Shown here piece after piece: positions 11,009 to 22,039 of a DNA stretch of 64,000 nucleotides. The notes beneath the pieces were generated by a model that had not been told where the DNA came from, searched no databases, and was given only the letters and a program-made list of their open reading frames with translations. Both the position numbers and the translations under genes were made by a program. Source of the DNA: Dicyema japonicum. Lineage: Eukaryota > Dicyemida > Rhombozoa > Dicyemidae. The stretch's first letter is position 1. Each line of letters begins with the position of its first letter. Where the stretch lies: positions 686,754 through 750,753 of the forward strand of contig RDEW01000021.1 of NCBI GenBank assembly GCA_011109175.1, in the 5' to 3' direction.

Positions 11009-11690
11009 TATTTTGGCAATTTGTGCTTCTATTTGAGTCACGGATGATTTATTTCTTATTCCTTTATAGGAATCTACAAGGTCCTCCAATTTTAGATGGG
11101 AATCGGACCGGGACATCTAATACTTGTTGTAAAGTTCACATATTCGATGTCTCTTGAATTAAGAAGGAGGACGCCGATTTTGGAAAAAATGGTGATTTCT
11201 GTTGATTCTGTTCATTATTACAAAGCAGTGTAGTCACTCCACCAACTCGTTAGACTCAAGTCCATGAGTCCGACTGAGGCGGATCTGACGCAGAGATGGT
11301 GAGTATGAATTTTCTAGTCCCTTTAGCATATTGGGTTTCTTACCAACTTCTTTACGATAGGGCCGTCTATAAAGTACGGATCATGCAGTGACATGAACGT
11401 AGAATCGATAACCAGGGATTTAGAAATCAGAAAAAATCGAAAGAAATCACAGGGGAGTATAAAAATTCCGAAGCAAGAGAAAGGTTGACTTTTATACATT
11501 TTTTCAAGTACCGTCGACCGCACCCATCAGGAAAGGTGGATTCAGTTAGGAAATCGTTTTTTCTGTTTTTTATCTTCATTAGTTCTCGAGTGTTGTCAGA
11601 CGATCCACCTGATTCAGGAAACGTGCTAAGAAGGTGCGTAAAAAGATAATTTGATCTCCCCATTGAAGTTATTCTCAAACTGCAAGGACG
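11009..11690 (-). CDS. Unassigned multi-exon protein gene, partial model
   Basis: Codon-like sequence runs on the minus strand over several exons. About 11427-11680 begins MGRSNYLFTHLLSTFPESGG. About 11360-11420 gives SLHDPYFIDGPIVKKL. A clear 23-nt intron (near 11330-11352) joins this to GLENSYSPSLRQIRLSRTHG. The last exon reads HLKLEDLVDSYKGIRNKSSV and stops near 11010. Between 11100 and 11230 two readings compete and stops occur, so the model is incomplete. I do not recognise the family. It could be a fast-evolving small protein or a decaying gene. Its 5' end lies close to the plus-strand exons starting near 11840. Confidence 0.4.
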
Positions 11691-11839
11691 TTTTCTTCCC
11701 TTTCGGTTGGTTCTAGATGGACTTGAGTGATGTTGGGAGGTATCTCAACATATGAGACTGAGGACTGAATACATTTCATGATTATCAACTTCTCAGTGTA
11801 CCATGTATTTAAAGAATAATTTTTAACCTCAGATTCACA

Positions 11840-12945
11840 GGAGAATCACCCCCTCCCTGTCTGATTGACCCTAAAATCATTTCCCTATTAGATCACTCTG
11901 ACAACATTACACAGTTGCGAAAGAATTCAAAAATTTCCTGCGAATTATTAAAAGCATTGAATCATTAATCACCCCCTCCCTGTCTGATTGACCCCAAAAT
12001 CATTTCCCTATTAGATCACTCTGACAACATTACACAGTTGCGAAAGAATTCAAAAATTTCCTGCGAATTATTAAAAGCATTGAATCATTAATGCAAGAAA
12101 AACAAAAACTGTCAGTCATTACGCCAATCAAGTTACCCTTAAACAAGTTGAGGCTAAGAACACGTATGATCTTCTTGCCGAAGAGCTCTTGTTTTTATGA
12201 CTCCCAAGTAAAGATTATTCAACTGGTATGGATTTCACGTTGACGGAATCGTTTATATGTGCTCAAAAATTATAAGTTAGAGCAAGATGACTCGCATCAA
12301 AGACGTCGTTTTGAAGAAAACTCTTAATTGAACACAAAGGTGGAGTCAAGGTGTCTGTGAAGAGTTCATCTCTGGTTCTAACCTACTTTTAAAATTAGCA
12401 TATGTTAGTTTCGAGGACTCGCATCAAAAAAGTCGTTTTGAAGAAAACTCTTAATTGAACACAAAGGTGGAGTCAAGGTGTCTGTGAAGAGTTCATCTCT
12501 GGTTCTAACCTACTTTTAAAATTAGCATATGTTAGTTTCGAGGACATAGTATTAGACGAGGAGAAACGGTTGATTCGGATTTGGAAAAAGCAGTTGACTC
12601 CTCCAAGAACAAGAAAGTGATTTCAGGGAATCGGATGAATGACTACTATAATACGCAGATTCTAAATTTCTCCACCAAAGTCCTATTAACGCAGCCAATA
12701 TATCTGATATTCCAGAAGAATGGGTAGATCTCATTACTTTGTTTTTCCTCACTANGAAAGCAGTTGACTCCTCCAAGAACAAGAAGGTGATTTCAGGGAA
12801 TCGGATGAATGACTACTATAATACGCAGATTCTAAACTTCTCACCGAAGTCCTATTAACGCAGCCAATATATCTGATATTCCAGAAGAATGGGTGGATCT
12901 CATTACTTTGGTTTTCCTCACTATATTTAAGTTATAGAGTAGAAG
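11840..12945 (+). CDS. Possible dynein heavy-chain-like exons, with two tandem duplications
   Basis: About 11850-11960 reads LIDPKIISLLDHSDNITQLR then KNSKISCELLKAL. About 12095-12195 reads NQVTLKQVEAKNTYDLLAEE. About 12340-12590 reads CEEFISGSNLLLKLAYVSFE then LDEEKRLIRIWKKQL. About 12670-12740 reads NAANISDIPEEWVDLITLF. The order loosely matches a dynein heavy chain from the stalk (LLDDD..ITTLE, then a helix ending Y.P.A) to the segment with P-x-x-W before a hydrophobic stretch. This is a pattern match from memory only. Blocks 11845-11967/11968-12090 and 12289-12415/12416-12542 are two-copy duplications, and another follows the N at 12755. No start or stop was assigned. Confidence 0.3.
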
Positions 12946-12949
12946 ATCG

Positions 12950-13540
12950 GGTTTTATTCAGTTTCCTCTGTTTCCATAACCCGAAAAATTTCATACTCGA
13001 GTTCAGAGAAACCGCAAATGATTTTATGGAATGTCACTCCATGTCAACGTTTTTGAGGGGGGTTCAAATCTGAGTTATGTAATCAACACTTTTTAGTTCA
13101 GAAAGAAAAATGGGTAAAGTCTCAAACCTAGGGCCAATCTTTAAATAAAAGAAACCAGTGGCAACTTAAACCGAAAGCAAACAGCTTGATTTTTACACGG
13201 GTCACCTACTCGTAAAAAAAACAGCTTATATTTGTAGCGAAACCAACCTAAACCTTAAAGAACTACCAAATAGTTTGCTTGGTGTTATCTATGACCAACA
13301 AGCTACTGTCCTAGATTCCACTGATCAGGGGTAGCTTAAAGTACAATTATGATAAATATTAAGAAGTGAATAATTCAATGATGCCAATAAAAATTGATTA
13401 TTAATATTTTATTATGACTATCCGCAATGATAATTATAATTTTACTTGGGGGACAAATTCGAAATTAGAATCTTGATTTTTCTAGAAAAAAATGTTAAAG
13501 CAATTACAAACAACACAAATAATGAAGATAATAATAAATA
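12950..13540. other. Intergenic, no gene seen
   Basis: AT-rich, short frames only; nothing recognised. Confidence 0.45.
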
Positions 13541-13544
13541 ATAA

Positions 13545-13660
13545 TCGCACTTCCGCATCAATATCAGCTATCGCTAAAGCATACTGATGCGTGGAACCTT
13601 CAACCGAAACGTGCAGTATCGGGGTTCGAACTAGCGACCTTCAGGCCTCTTGCAGATTAA
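13545..13660 (-). repeat. Dispersed short repeat, family T, with B-box-like core
   Basis: Read on the minus strand it has GAGGCCTGAAGGTCGCTAG directly before GTTCGAACCCC, a good match to the polymerase III B box, and ends GAAGGTTCCACGCATC. It is related to 4335-4455. No complete tRNA cloverleaf could be drawn, so a tRNA-derived SINE is more likely than a tRNA gene. Confidence 0.45.
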
Positions 13661-13747
13661 TTCTAATAAACTAATAAATTTAATAATATTAATATTTAAA
13701 AATTGTTAAATAATAAATTAAACAAAAAATTTAATTTTACATTATTT

Positions 13748-15528
13748 ATGAGGAAGGGTAATCCATATCCGCCTGAAGTATTTATAAATAACTGTTTTAG
13801 TCCGATGAGGGCAACATTGAGTACAAGGTATAAAGTTTTTCTCACTCTCAGAGGATGATATCCGGTCCTTCTCAACGTCGCCTGGAACGTCTCATCACCC
13901 AAATGAACTACAGATTAAACCAGGGCGACGGAAAAGCTATCTACCGGCTTGGAATCAACGATAACGGCTCAGTGGCTAATATAACTGACGAAGAAATGCT
14001 GTCTTCGATCGATCACATGTTACTGATGGTCTCTAAGCTCGGGGCCAAGGTCGACATATCCAAACTTAAGGACCACGTGGAAGTAACTATCATAAAAGAA
14101 CGGACAGGGATTGCGACGGTTTTTGTTGCTCTTATGGAAGAGACCCGAGATAAGAATTGCCGTGGTAGGAAAGTCCAACGCGGGAAAGTCAACACTCGTG
14201 GGTTTCCTCGACAACGGAAAACTAGATGACGGTCATGGCTTTGCAAGAATATCGTTGCTGACACATTACCACGAGCTGAACTCTGGGATGACTTCGACTA
14301 CTTCAGCCATCATTATTGGACTTAATAAAGATGATGAAGTTTAAGTGAACTTAATTTCAGATAGTACATCCGAGATTTAACAGAGATTTGTTCCAAGAAG
14401 CCGAACGACTTATGGCGATTCTCGATCTGCCGGGGAACAAGAAATTCTTGAAAACGGCTCTCGGAGGTCTAACAGCGAATCACCCGGAATTTGGCGTCCT
14501 TGTAGTGTCACAGAACGAGACCAGCGGTAAGAAATGTGAATAACCTAAGGCCTTTCGGTTGGGGACTACCTATCTATTTTTGTTGCCTTCAATCTCCCAG
14601 TAGTCGTTGTGCTTAACAAAACCGACAATATGATAACGGAAAATTACGAGACCAAATTGGTGGATATTTTAAGACAAATTAATGAAACAGGAAGAATAGG
14701 CGGGAAAATTGGGAAGATTGTTAGGGAGAAGGAGGATTTTGTTTCTGTCTTGGAATCAAATTGGTACCTTCTGTAATATCACGGAAGTATTCCATTGGTT
14801 GGAATCTCTCTCTTCACGGGAAGTAACATAGACTTGATTTCGGATTTCCTTTCGGGATTGAAATTCCCACCTCTGTCCCCCAGAAGACCAGAAGAATGAG
14901 AATTCAGAGTTTATTAAATATTTAATTTTAGATAATCAAAATATTTAATAAGAAAAACAAAATTATTGTTGGAGGGACTTTGAAGAGGTTTTTTGTTAAA
15001 AATATTGTCAGGGGAACCGTCAGTGTTGGACAAGTATTACTGCTAGGTCCCCTTGATAATACGGAATTCCTATCAATCTCCTTCGACAGTCTTCACAGGT
15101 GGAAGATTCCCTGTTCTACTCTGACCGCTGTAAAGTCACGAATTTCGATCGCTTTTATCAACCCATCCTTGTGTGTCCCCAGAATAGTGTGTCTTATGAT
15201 TTAAGTGATTCAGGGACAAGTTTTGGTGGCTTCAAGATCTATGGTTTTATGTAGGAGGAAGTTCTTGGGTCGAATCGTTACTCTGAAGAGTTCGTCTACT
15301 CTCAAAGTGGGTGACATCTCGACTATTTTCATGGAGGGGATCAGACAGACTGCTTTGCTGGAAGAACTGAAAGATTCGGTGGGGATTTTAGTTGATTTGT
15401 AGTCTGAATCCTGGGAGGTCTTTGTTTTTAAATTTTGTAATTTCAATGAGGCGATACACGTGGGGGCAAAGTTTATTGTTTTTGACGGGCAGCACATAGC
15501 CCACGGTGAAGTGCTCTCTGATGAATAA
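13748..15528 (+). CDS. GTPBP1/GTPBP2-family translational GTPase
   Basis: Joined over micro-introns, including 13778-13800, 13828-13851, 14119-14140, 14339-14360 and 14909-14931. The N-terminus MRKGNPYPPE and then SDEGNIEYK matches the conserved start of GTPBP1/2. The G domain has P-loop GKSNAGKST, then GKLDDGHGFAR, switch II AILDLPGNKKFLKTAL and G4 VVVLNKTDN. Beta-barrel domains follow (KIIVGGTL, GTVSVGQVLLLGPLD, SIRQTA-like GIRQTALLEEL), ending at HIAHGEVLSDE. The family comprises EF-Tu-like GTPases involved in mRNA turnover and ribosome rescue. Oddities: the usual histidine after DxAG is Asn (DLPGN), and an in-frame TGA sits at 14897-14899 between LSPRRPEE and EFR, with good homology on both sides. 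That is a base error, a pseudogene lesion or a mis-drawn exon end. Confidence 0.88.
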
Positions 15529-15559
15529 TGCTTATATATTTTTACTGATTTTGTTATCT

Positions 15560-16200
15560 CTACTGTAATGATTGGTAGGTTCCTTCATTCTGATTGATGA
15601 ATGTGGAAAAGATTGGTCGGATCAGTGAAGGATTTCACTTAATGATTACTATTTCTTGAATATTTTGTCTAGGAAGCAGCCAACAGAGTATTCGGTCATA
15701 GTTCCGAGTTTGTGACTCTTTGAGCGCTCTACTAGAGCCGACCTACTAAGCAACATCTTTTTTAAAACTTCATCATCCAAGAAGACTGAAAGTCCGTTAT
15801 GGAAAGCAGTCAAAGATACTGATTTCATCCTTGTCAGTCTATGATAACATATTTAGAACATTCTTTTCTCTTAACCATGTGATAGTCATGAGGCAATAAT
15901 GTGAATATTAAAATGTACATGTATTTCAAGTAATCTCTTATGAACGTTTCCAAGTCATCAAAAAGCATAAATTAATAATAATTACAAACTAAGCTGGACT
16001 ATCGTTCTCTGTTTTGACTAATTTTACTAAACTTGGTTATACCAGTGAACAGAGGTAAAAGTCCTTTAATAAGCATAAATTAATAATAATTCAAAACTAA
16101 GTTGGACTATCGTTCTCTGTTTTGACTAATTTTACTAAACTTGGTTATACCAGTGAACAAAGGTAAAAGTCCTTTAATTCTTTAAGTGAATTAATTTTTA
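15560..16200. other. Unassigned stretch with a two-copy duplication (period 108 bp)
   Basis: About 15710-15843 plus is open (LFERSTRADLLSNIFFKTSS) but matches nothing I know. From 15963 a block of about 108 bp is repeated at 16071-16178. Confidence 0.5.
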
Positions 16201-16630
16201 AAAGGAACTCCTATCGCCTTTTTCTATAATTACAGTGAGTACTTACCGAGAAAAGATTAAATGTCGCATACCATTAAGCTTACGGTAATAAATAAGGTCA
16301 GTCAGGGCCGCTGTATTAACTTTTTATTAATAAAAATCACTGACCCTGTTGAACAGAAAAAATCAAATACTGAAACGTTTATTTTAATTTAACCATAATG
16401 GAATACGTAACTTTTTAAACAATAACCGAAAAAAGAGGAAAAACAATACGTAGGAAATCGTAAAGGAAAATTAATTGANGGAAAAAACAATACGTAGGAA
16501 ATCGTAGAGGAAAATTAATTGATGCTTTAAGGTTTAAGATTGACTCCACCTAAGCCTCACAACAAAAAAATAAAAATCTTATACCATTAAGCCAACCAAA
16601 GATCACTATTGTAGTTGATAAAAAACATTA
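16201..16630. other. AT-rich spacer with single-N duplication
   Basis: A block of about 40 bp (aacaatacgtaggaaatcgt) precedes and follows the single N at 16479. No gene was recognised; it lies downstream of the WDR46 stop. Confidence 0.45.
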
Positions 16631-16633
16631 AAA

Positions 16634-18641
16634 TTAATTAAATCTGTCCAATGGATTATTATACACAATTGGTTCAAATTTCTTTTCAGGGAGAGTCCCC
16701 CCTCTCTGAGACTTTGATTCACGAACAGCCTCGATCTTCCTGGATTCCTTGACCAATAACTTCCTCTTATAAACTCCAACACTCCCAGACTTCCTCTTGG
16801 CCTTCTTTTTCGGCTCAAAAGCACGGGAATTGTCAACCACCTTATAATAATATCACAATTCAACATCTTTGACGGTCAATGACTTCTCAGGGACCTTATC
16901 AACGGTCCCCAACAGGGAATTGTCCATACTAATCAACTCTGGTTGTATTTTGTCTAACAACATCCTTACTTCCGTGTTTTGCCTCTGCTTTTTCGTCCTG
17001 AAAGGGTTAGACTCCAAAGCATCAATATTGGGTTCACCAGCACCTACAATAATATCACCATCTACCAGGGACAATAATACTACTGACTCCCCCGTCATAA
17101 CCAACACCAACAACGTCCTCAAAAGGACAAAACATCACATTCTGGATGAATGAGTCAAATCTCTCAGTAAGGTACGCCTTTGGGCGGGATTCCATCACTG
17201 ACTGAGAACAGAGTCCCTCGAATATCTGAAAATAAACACTTCTGTGGACAACCTCCAACACATTACCACCAGATAATGCCATAAGTCCTCTCTGAGAGAA
17301 CTTCACATTCTGTTTTCCCCCATGAGTCTGCCTAAAGTTACTGAGTGGTTGATAGTTCATCCTGAGGTCCCATATTCTGACCATAGAGTCTGCCCCAACA
17401 GAAGACAAGTACCTAAAATAAATTGAAAGCAAACCCCCCGTCCTGACTCACGGCAATAGATTGAACAGCGGATCCATGACAGAGCATCTTCATCAGGGGA
17501 TCCTTCTGAGAAGGGGACCACATACTGACTGATCCATTAGGGTGACCCAACAGAATCACGGCGTTTGATGGATCCTGAGTCATAACATCAATCCGTCCCT
17601 GTCTCGTAGGAAAGGCAGAGACAATTTTCCCCACGGAAACGTCTAAATACGACAGAAATCCCGTGCTGCTCTAAAATCAAGATAAAATCAAAAACCAACC
17701 GCCGCGACCAGTAGAAAGTGGTAAGGAAGGAATTCTAGTTTCTGTACTCTGTCCAGGGATTTCAGACAGTGGAGTTCAAGTCCCTGGTTGTCATATATAA
17801 AGGTCCACTGTCTCTGAGCCACCGCCAACATGGTCTCTACGTGAAGATAACTTGTATATGACCGTTACTATACCAGATGTCATTGACTGACTCCATGACG
17901 TTGAATTCTGAAGAGAGCTGCTTGTCCTGCCACTTCATCATAGCCACGTGGCCCCTTCGTCCAGATAAAGCCATGTATTGGCCATTTCTGGTGTATTTCA
18001 CTGAGTATGGCCCAAATTGACGTAAATAAAGGTGAAAATACTGAAATATAACTGAAAGGCACCTTTTGGGAGGTATTAATGGCTGAACTATCAACAATGT
18101 CTTGCTGTTTGATCCTAAAGTACTCTTCACCCTCTTCCAACTCAATGAATCTGTATAAATCAAAGGAGAAACCCAGGCCGCTCTGTGAGGAGAGACTCTG
18201 CCTTTGCTGATTGCGACTCGGCGAATTTGGCTCGGTTTTCTCTCTCAATAAGGCGGGAGGTGAACCGTTTGGATTTGAATCGCAACTAGAGATCAAAATT
18301 TAACTCAAATTTTGCGCTAAGAGTTTAAATCTTACAGATTCCATTTCTAATCCACGGCGATACTTTTCTAGCTTTTCTAGAGGGGCACTGTATTCGACGT
18401 TATTTGGATTCTAAGAATAGGACTATATAATTTTACTTTTTTAGTTGACTTGGGGTTTTTCTGTGTGAAATAGGGATTTTCTTGTGTTAAGAACCTCACT
18501 GATTTGTTACTTTTGTAAGCTAAGAATAGGACTATATAATTTTACTTTTTTAGTTGACTTGGGGTTTTTCTGTGTGAAATAGGGATTTTCTTGTGTTAAG
18601 AACCTCACTGATTTGTTACTTTTGTAAGTCTGTGTAGACAT
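16634..18641 (-). CDS. WDR46: WDR46/Utp7 (BING4) small-subunit processome protein
   Basis: Minus-strand exons over introns of about 22-26 nt, with one longer. It starts [15 protein letters not shown] (ATG 18639-18641) and continues to [16 protein letters not shown] and [10 protein letters not shown]. The beta-propeller follows: [101 protein letters not shown] and [13 protein letters not shown]. The conserved C-terminal BING4 segment [16 protein letters not shown] and a basic tail with KKKAKRKSG close it; stop at 16634-16636. Order and wording match WDR46/Utp7 throughout. It acts in the nucleolus in the U3 processome during 18S rRNA maturation. A 109-bp tandem duplication (18411-18519 and 18520-18628) falls on exon 1. 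As assembled it shifts the frame; removing one copy restores it. Confidence 0.93.
18411..18628. repeat. Two-copy tandem duplication, period 109 bp, inside WDR46 exon 1 and intron 1
   Basis: From ctaagaatagg at 18411 the block repeats at 18520 with essentially no differences. Because 109 is not a multiple of three and the copy contains an intron end, the duplicated form cannot encode WDR46. This argues for an assembly artefact or a damaged allele. Confidence 0.9.
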
Positions 18642-18754
18642 CTCACAAGCACATACACGTGAATTTAAAAAATTCTGATTAAATAAATAATTAAGTTAAT
18701 TATTTATTTTTTATAATATTTATTGTTAAAACTTAATAAACACAAAAAAGATTT

Positions 18755-20624
18755 GGTAATGTTGCAGTTTAGTGAGCTATATTTTTTTTCGAGAAAATAA
18801 GAAATAATAAAATAAATAATTATATTATTAATTATATCAGCATATTTAGAGTAACTTTCTCTTTTATATTTAAATAATAATAACATGGTGCGACCTGGTT
18901 GCGAGAGCATTATTCCACAAGAAGAAATAATGAGTCGTGCTGCTATTCAAGTCGAACGACTCTTCCTGTTGAGGCTTCTGATGAGTACACAGAGTCTGGA
19001 GGAATGCATAAAGTGGTGTGCAGCACGGCGTTTGATAAGGAACACAATTTACTGCAGACTGTGCAAGGTTATATTTGAAATTGTGTAATAAATAGATTTA
19101 TTGTTACTTTTTTGTGTTGAATCTAGTGGTCGATAAACATGCATGGAAATGCAAAAACTGTAAGAAAAGGACGAGCATCGAAAGAACATCTCGTTTGCGA
19201 AGTAGCTTTTGAACTCGAAATATCCAAGACAACTGTTGTGGACTGGAATAACTTTTGTCGAGAAACATGCGAGACATGGTTTGAGACAGTTCCACAGTTG
19301 CTTGGTGGACTTGAAAANNNNNNNNNNNNNNNNNNNNNNNNNNNNNNNNNNNNNNNNNNNNNNNNNNNNNNNNNNNNNNNNNNNNNNNNNNNNNNNNNNN
19401 NNNNNNNNNNNNNNNNNNNNNNNNNNNNNNNNNNNNNNTCTGGAGGAATGCATAAAGTGGTGTGCAGCACGGCGTTTGATAAAGAACACAATTTACTGCA
19501 GATCGTGCAAGGTTATATTTGAAAATGTGTAATAATTAGATTTATTGTTACTTTTTTGTGTTGAATCTAGTGGTCGATAAACATGTATGGAATTGCAAAA
19601 AGTGTTAGAAAAGGACGAGCATCAGAAATCACCCATGGTTTGAAGGTGGTGCAACTTTGTTAATTTTTCAGGTAGTTATCTAAGTCTTAGAACAATTCTG
19701 GAGCTAACGTGTATGTGGGCGAAAGAACATCTCGTTTGCGAAGTAGCTTTCGAATTTGAAATGTTCAAGAAAACTGTTGTGGACTGGAATAACTTTTGTC
19801 AAGAAACATGCGAGACATGATTCGAGACAGTCCCACAGTTGCTTGGTGGACTTGAAAATCAATCGTTTAAATTTATTTTGCTAATTAATAGAATCAAAAG
19901 TCGTGGAAATTGACGAGTCTAAATTCTTCCACTGCAAATACCATCGCGGTCAATAGCGGGAAGGTCATTGGGTCCTTGGAGGAATCGAGCGCGGAACAGA
20001 GCGCTGATTTCTCGAAGAGGTTCAAGATAGGTTTATTTAAAAACATTGAACATTGTAGATCAACGGAAACCTTGAAAGATGTGATTACAACACAAATTCT
20101 TCATGGGACGAGAATTATAACCGATGGATGACTGGCATATAAGTCAATCCCACAATGGGATGACGGTATATACAGTCATTTTTGGGTGAATCACTCTCAA
20201 ATTTTTGTTGATCTCGCCAATCCAAATGTCCACACGCAGTCCATCGAGAATCTATGGCAGCGTGCTAAAAGAAAAAGTCGTAAACAATATGGTATAAATT
20301 TGATTCTAATTGCATAAAGGAACATCAAATTAATTATTCACGTGTTATCTTTATGAATATATCTGGAGAAATTCACTGAGGGAGTTGCAGAACGCAATAG
20401 ATCGACATCGAGTTTTCTCTGAGTTTTTGGCGCTTTTTGGTGACATTTATTAGTGTGTGTCTTTCTTAAAATAGTGATGTTTTTTTTATAAATTTTTTAA
20501 TTATAAAAAAAATATAAAAGAGAAAGTTACTCTAAATATGCTGATATAATTAATAATATAATTATTTATTTTATTAATTCTTATTTTCTCGAAAAAATAT
20601 AGCTCATTAAACTGCAACATTCCC
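18755..20624 (+). mobile_element. Merlin-type DNA transposon with about 115-bp terminal inverted repeats, decayed
   Basis: The left end 18755-18872 (ggtaatgttgcagttta...) and right end 20511-20624 are near-perfect inverted repeats of about 115 bp. The plus-strand interior encodes an ISXO2/IS1016-like transposase: LEECIKWCAARRLI (18999 and again 19439), SKTTVVDWNNFCRETCETW, the first acidic motif VVEIDESKFFHCKYHRG (about 19900), the second ILHGTRIITDG followed by LAYKSIPQW, and a last block VDLANPNVHTQSIENLW. Stops interrupt it, including TGA after ITDG where Trp is usual. A 121-base N gap (19318-19438) joins two partly redundant copies, so 18.99-19.13 kb and 19.44-19.58 kb are the same part of the element. 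No clear 8-9 bp target duplication was seen. Confidence 0.88.
19318..19438. other. Assembly gap (121 N)
   Basis: Run of N inside the Merlin transposon. The sequence after the gap repeats sequence from about 320-450 bp before it, so the gap size and join are not reliable. Confidence 0.99.
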
Positions 20625-20639
20625 ATATATTTATTTTTT

Positions 20640-21130
20640 GTTTAGGTGGGGACGTGCCTCTCTTGCACAAATGCCTTTCTTACGTTTAATATCTACCAGC
20701 CCGTTCTCTTTTGGCATCCTAATTACCAGAAAACTCACTATCAATGAATATTCTTAATTCAAGATAGCGACTTTTTGTCACACCCTACGAATGGACAGAC
20801 TCGCTCCACCTAACGTCGCGATGAAAAACTATTTTTCACAATCAGAAGGAGCAATCCGTGGATGGCCCAGTGCTTCCTTGCCTAAGGAATTAATCTATCT
20901 GGAATAAACAAAAAGTAGAGAAGACTTTGACTCTTTACGAGGAACAACAACGGGGGTGATTGGAAGAGGATGAGTAGAATGATACTGAACGTGGCACAAG
21001 GAAAGCTTAATTAATTGGAGAAGACTTTGACTCTTTACGAGGAACAACAACGGGGGTGATTGGAAGAGGATGAGTAGAATGATACTGAACGTGGCACAAG
21101 GAAAGCTTAATTAATTTATGATTTTCCGTG
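20640..21130. repeat. Retroelement-like debris with two-copy duplication, period 100 bp
   Basis: The block gagaagactttgactcttta... at 20918-21017 is repeated at 21018-21115. Plus-strand reading TLTLYEEQQRG is open in both copies. No further identity. Confidence 0.6.
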
Positions 21131-21189
21131 AGTGCTTCTTAATTATAATTCATTTTGTGGGACTTGTCAGAATGTATATAGTTAACATT

Positions 21190-21475
21190 CATCATCATGG
21201 AGGAATACTAAGAAAATCAAGGACGTACAAAAGAGGGCTTTCAGAGTCACGGAGCTGTGGACTTGTGGGAGACACAGAACCGGACTGACTACTCTGGAGG
21301 CCCTCATAAAACTAAACTCCTACATGCGGGAAGGTGGCCCTGCAAATACAGTCAGCCGCCCAGTACGAGCTTGTGTGGGCACGAGGAACACCAGGAAAGG
21401 ATGAGGATTTTGGTGGAACGCATCGGGATCACGAGATAGGTTTTACCGTGGTTTTCGGTGTTAAATAAATAAAGT
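21190..21475 (+). mobile_element. Non-LTR retrotransposon 3' end, family A
   Basis: Reads KKIKDVQKRAFRVTE, a LINE thumb motif, then after a frame change HEEHQERMRILVERIGIT and a tail ttttcggtgttaaataaata. The terminal peptide is a diverged form of the LREAGIT ending seen in the other copies. Strongly 5' truncated. Confidence 0.6.
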
Positions 21476-21524
21476 AAACATAGAGGTTTATTTGTTTAGA
21501 AGATAACTGATATAGCTTTGGTTC

Positions 21525-21960
21525 ACTCTTGGATAGCACCCTTAATGTCTTCATCGAATTGGATATTATTGCCTCTTTTCATTTTAATGGACACTAGATA
21601 GGAAACGCGATGTTTCGAGGCAAAAAAGCATCATATACTCCAACGTCTGGATTCGAATCCAATCTTGCTAATAATTGGATGAACTTGGACAAGTCTGCCT
21701 TGAAGAGGAACGTGTTATTAATCTTTAGTAGAACGTAGAATCTTTTTAGATGTGAGTAGAAATTCACAGAAAAACCTCTTGTCTGAGACGTCACCTGCAC
21801 GTACACGTTTGCTCTGGTGCCTGTCTTGCAACTGGGAAGGCCGAGAGGCTGAAAAGAGCAAAGTACGTAGTTTATTTCACTCGCCGTTGAGACATCTGGT
21901 TCCCTTACGCCTGGGACGCTGGAATTCTTGAGTCGTTAATTTTCACAAGATTTCACAGTT
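21525..21960 (-). CDS. Unassigned host-like protein exon(s)
   Basis: The minus strand is open from about 21925 to 21594: SSVPGVREPDVSTASEINY, VLCSFQPLGLPSCKTGTRAN, FSVNFYSHLKRFYVLLKINN and FLFKADLSKFIQLLARLDSN. A second frame further down reads VSIKMKRGNNIQFDEDIKGA then IQE and a stop near 21525, which looks like the true C-terminus after an intron I could not place. Codon texture is like the host genes rather than the transposons. The FKADLSKFIQLLA segment vaguely recalls the checkpoint-clamp HUS1 fold, but I do not make that call. The 5' end probably lies beyond 21960, where duplicated sequence begins. Confidence 0.45.
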
Positions 21961-22039
21961 CTTTATGATTTCAATTAAAAATGTATGAATAGTCTCGGAA
22001 TGTTTACAAGATTAAAAGTGATCCATAAAAGACAACATA

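Noticed and set aside
13545-13660. tRNA gene on the minus strand
   Set aside because: A B-box-like sequence is present but no cloverleaf or acceptor stem pairing could be made.
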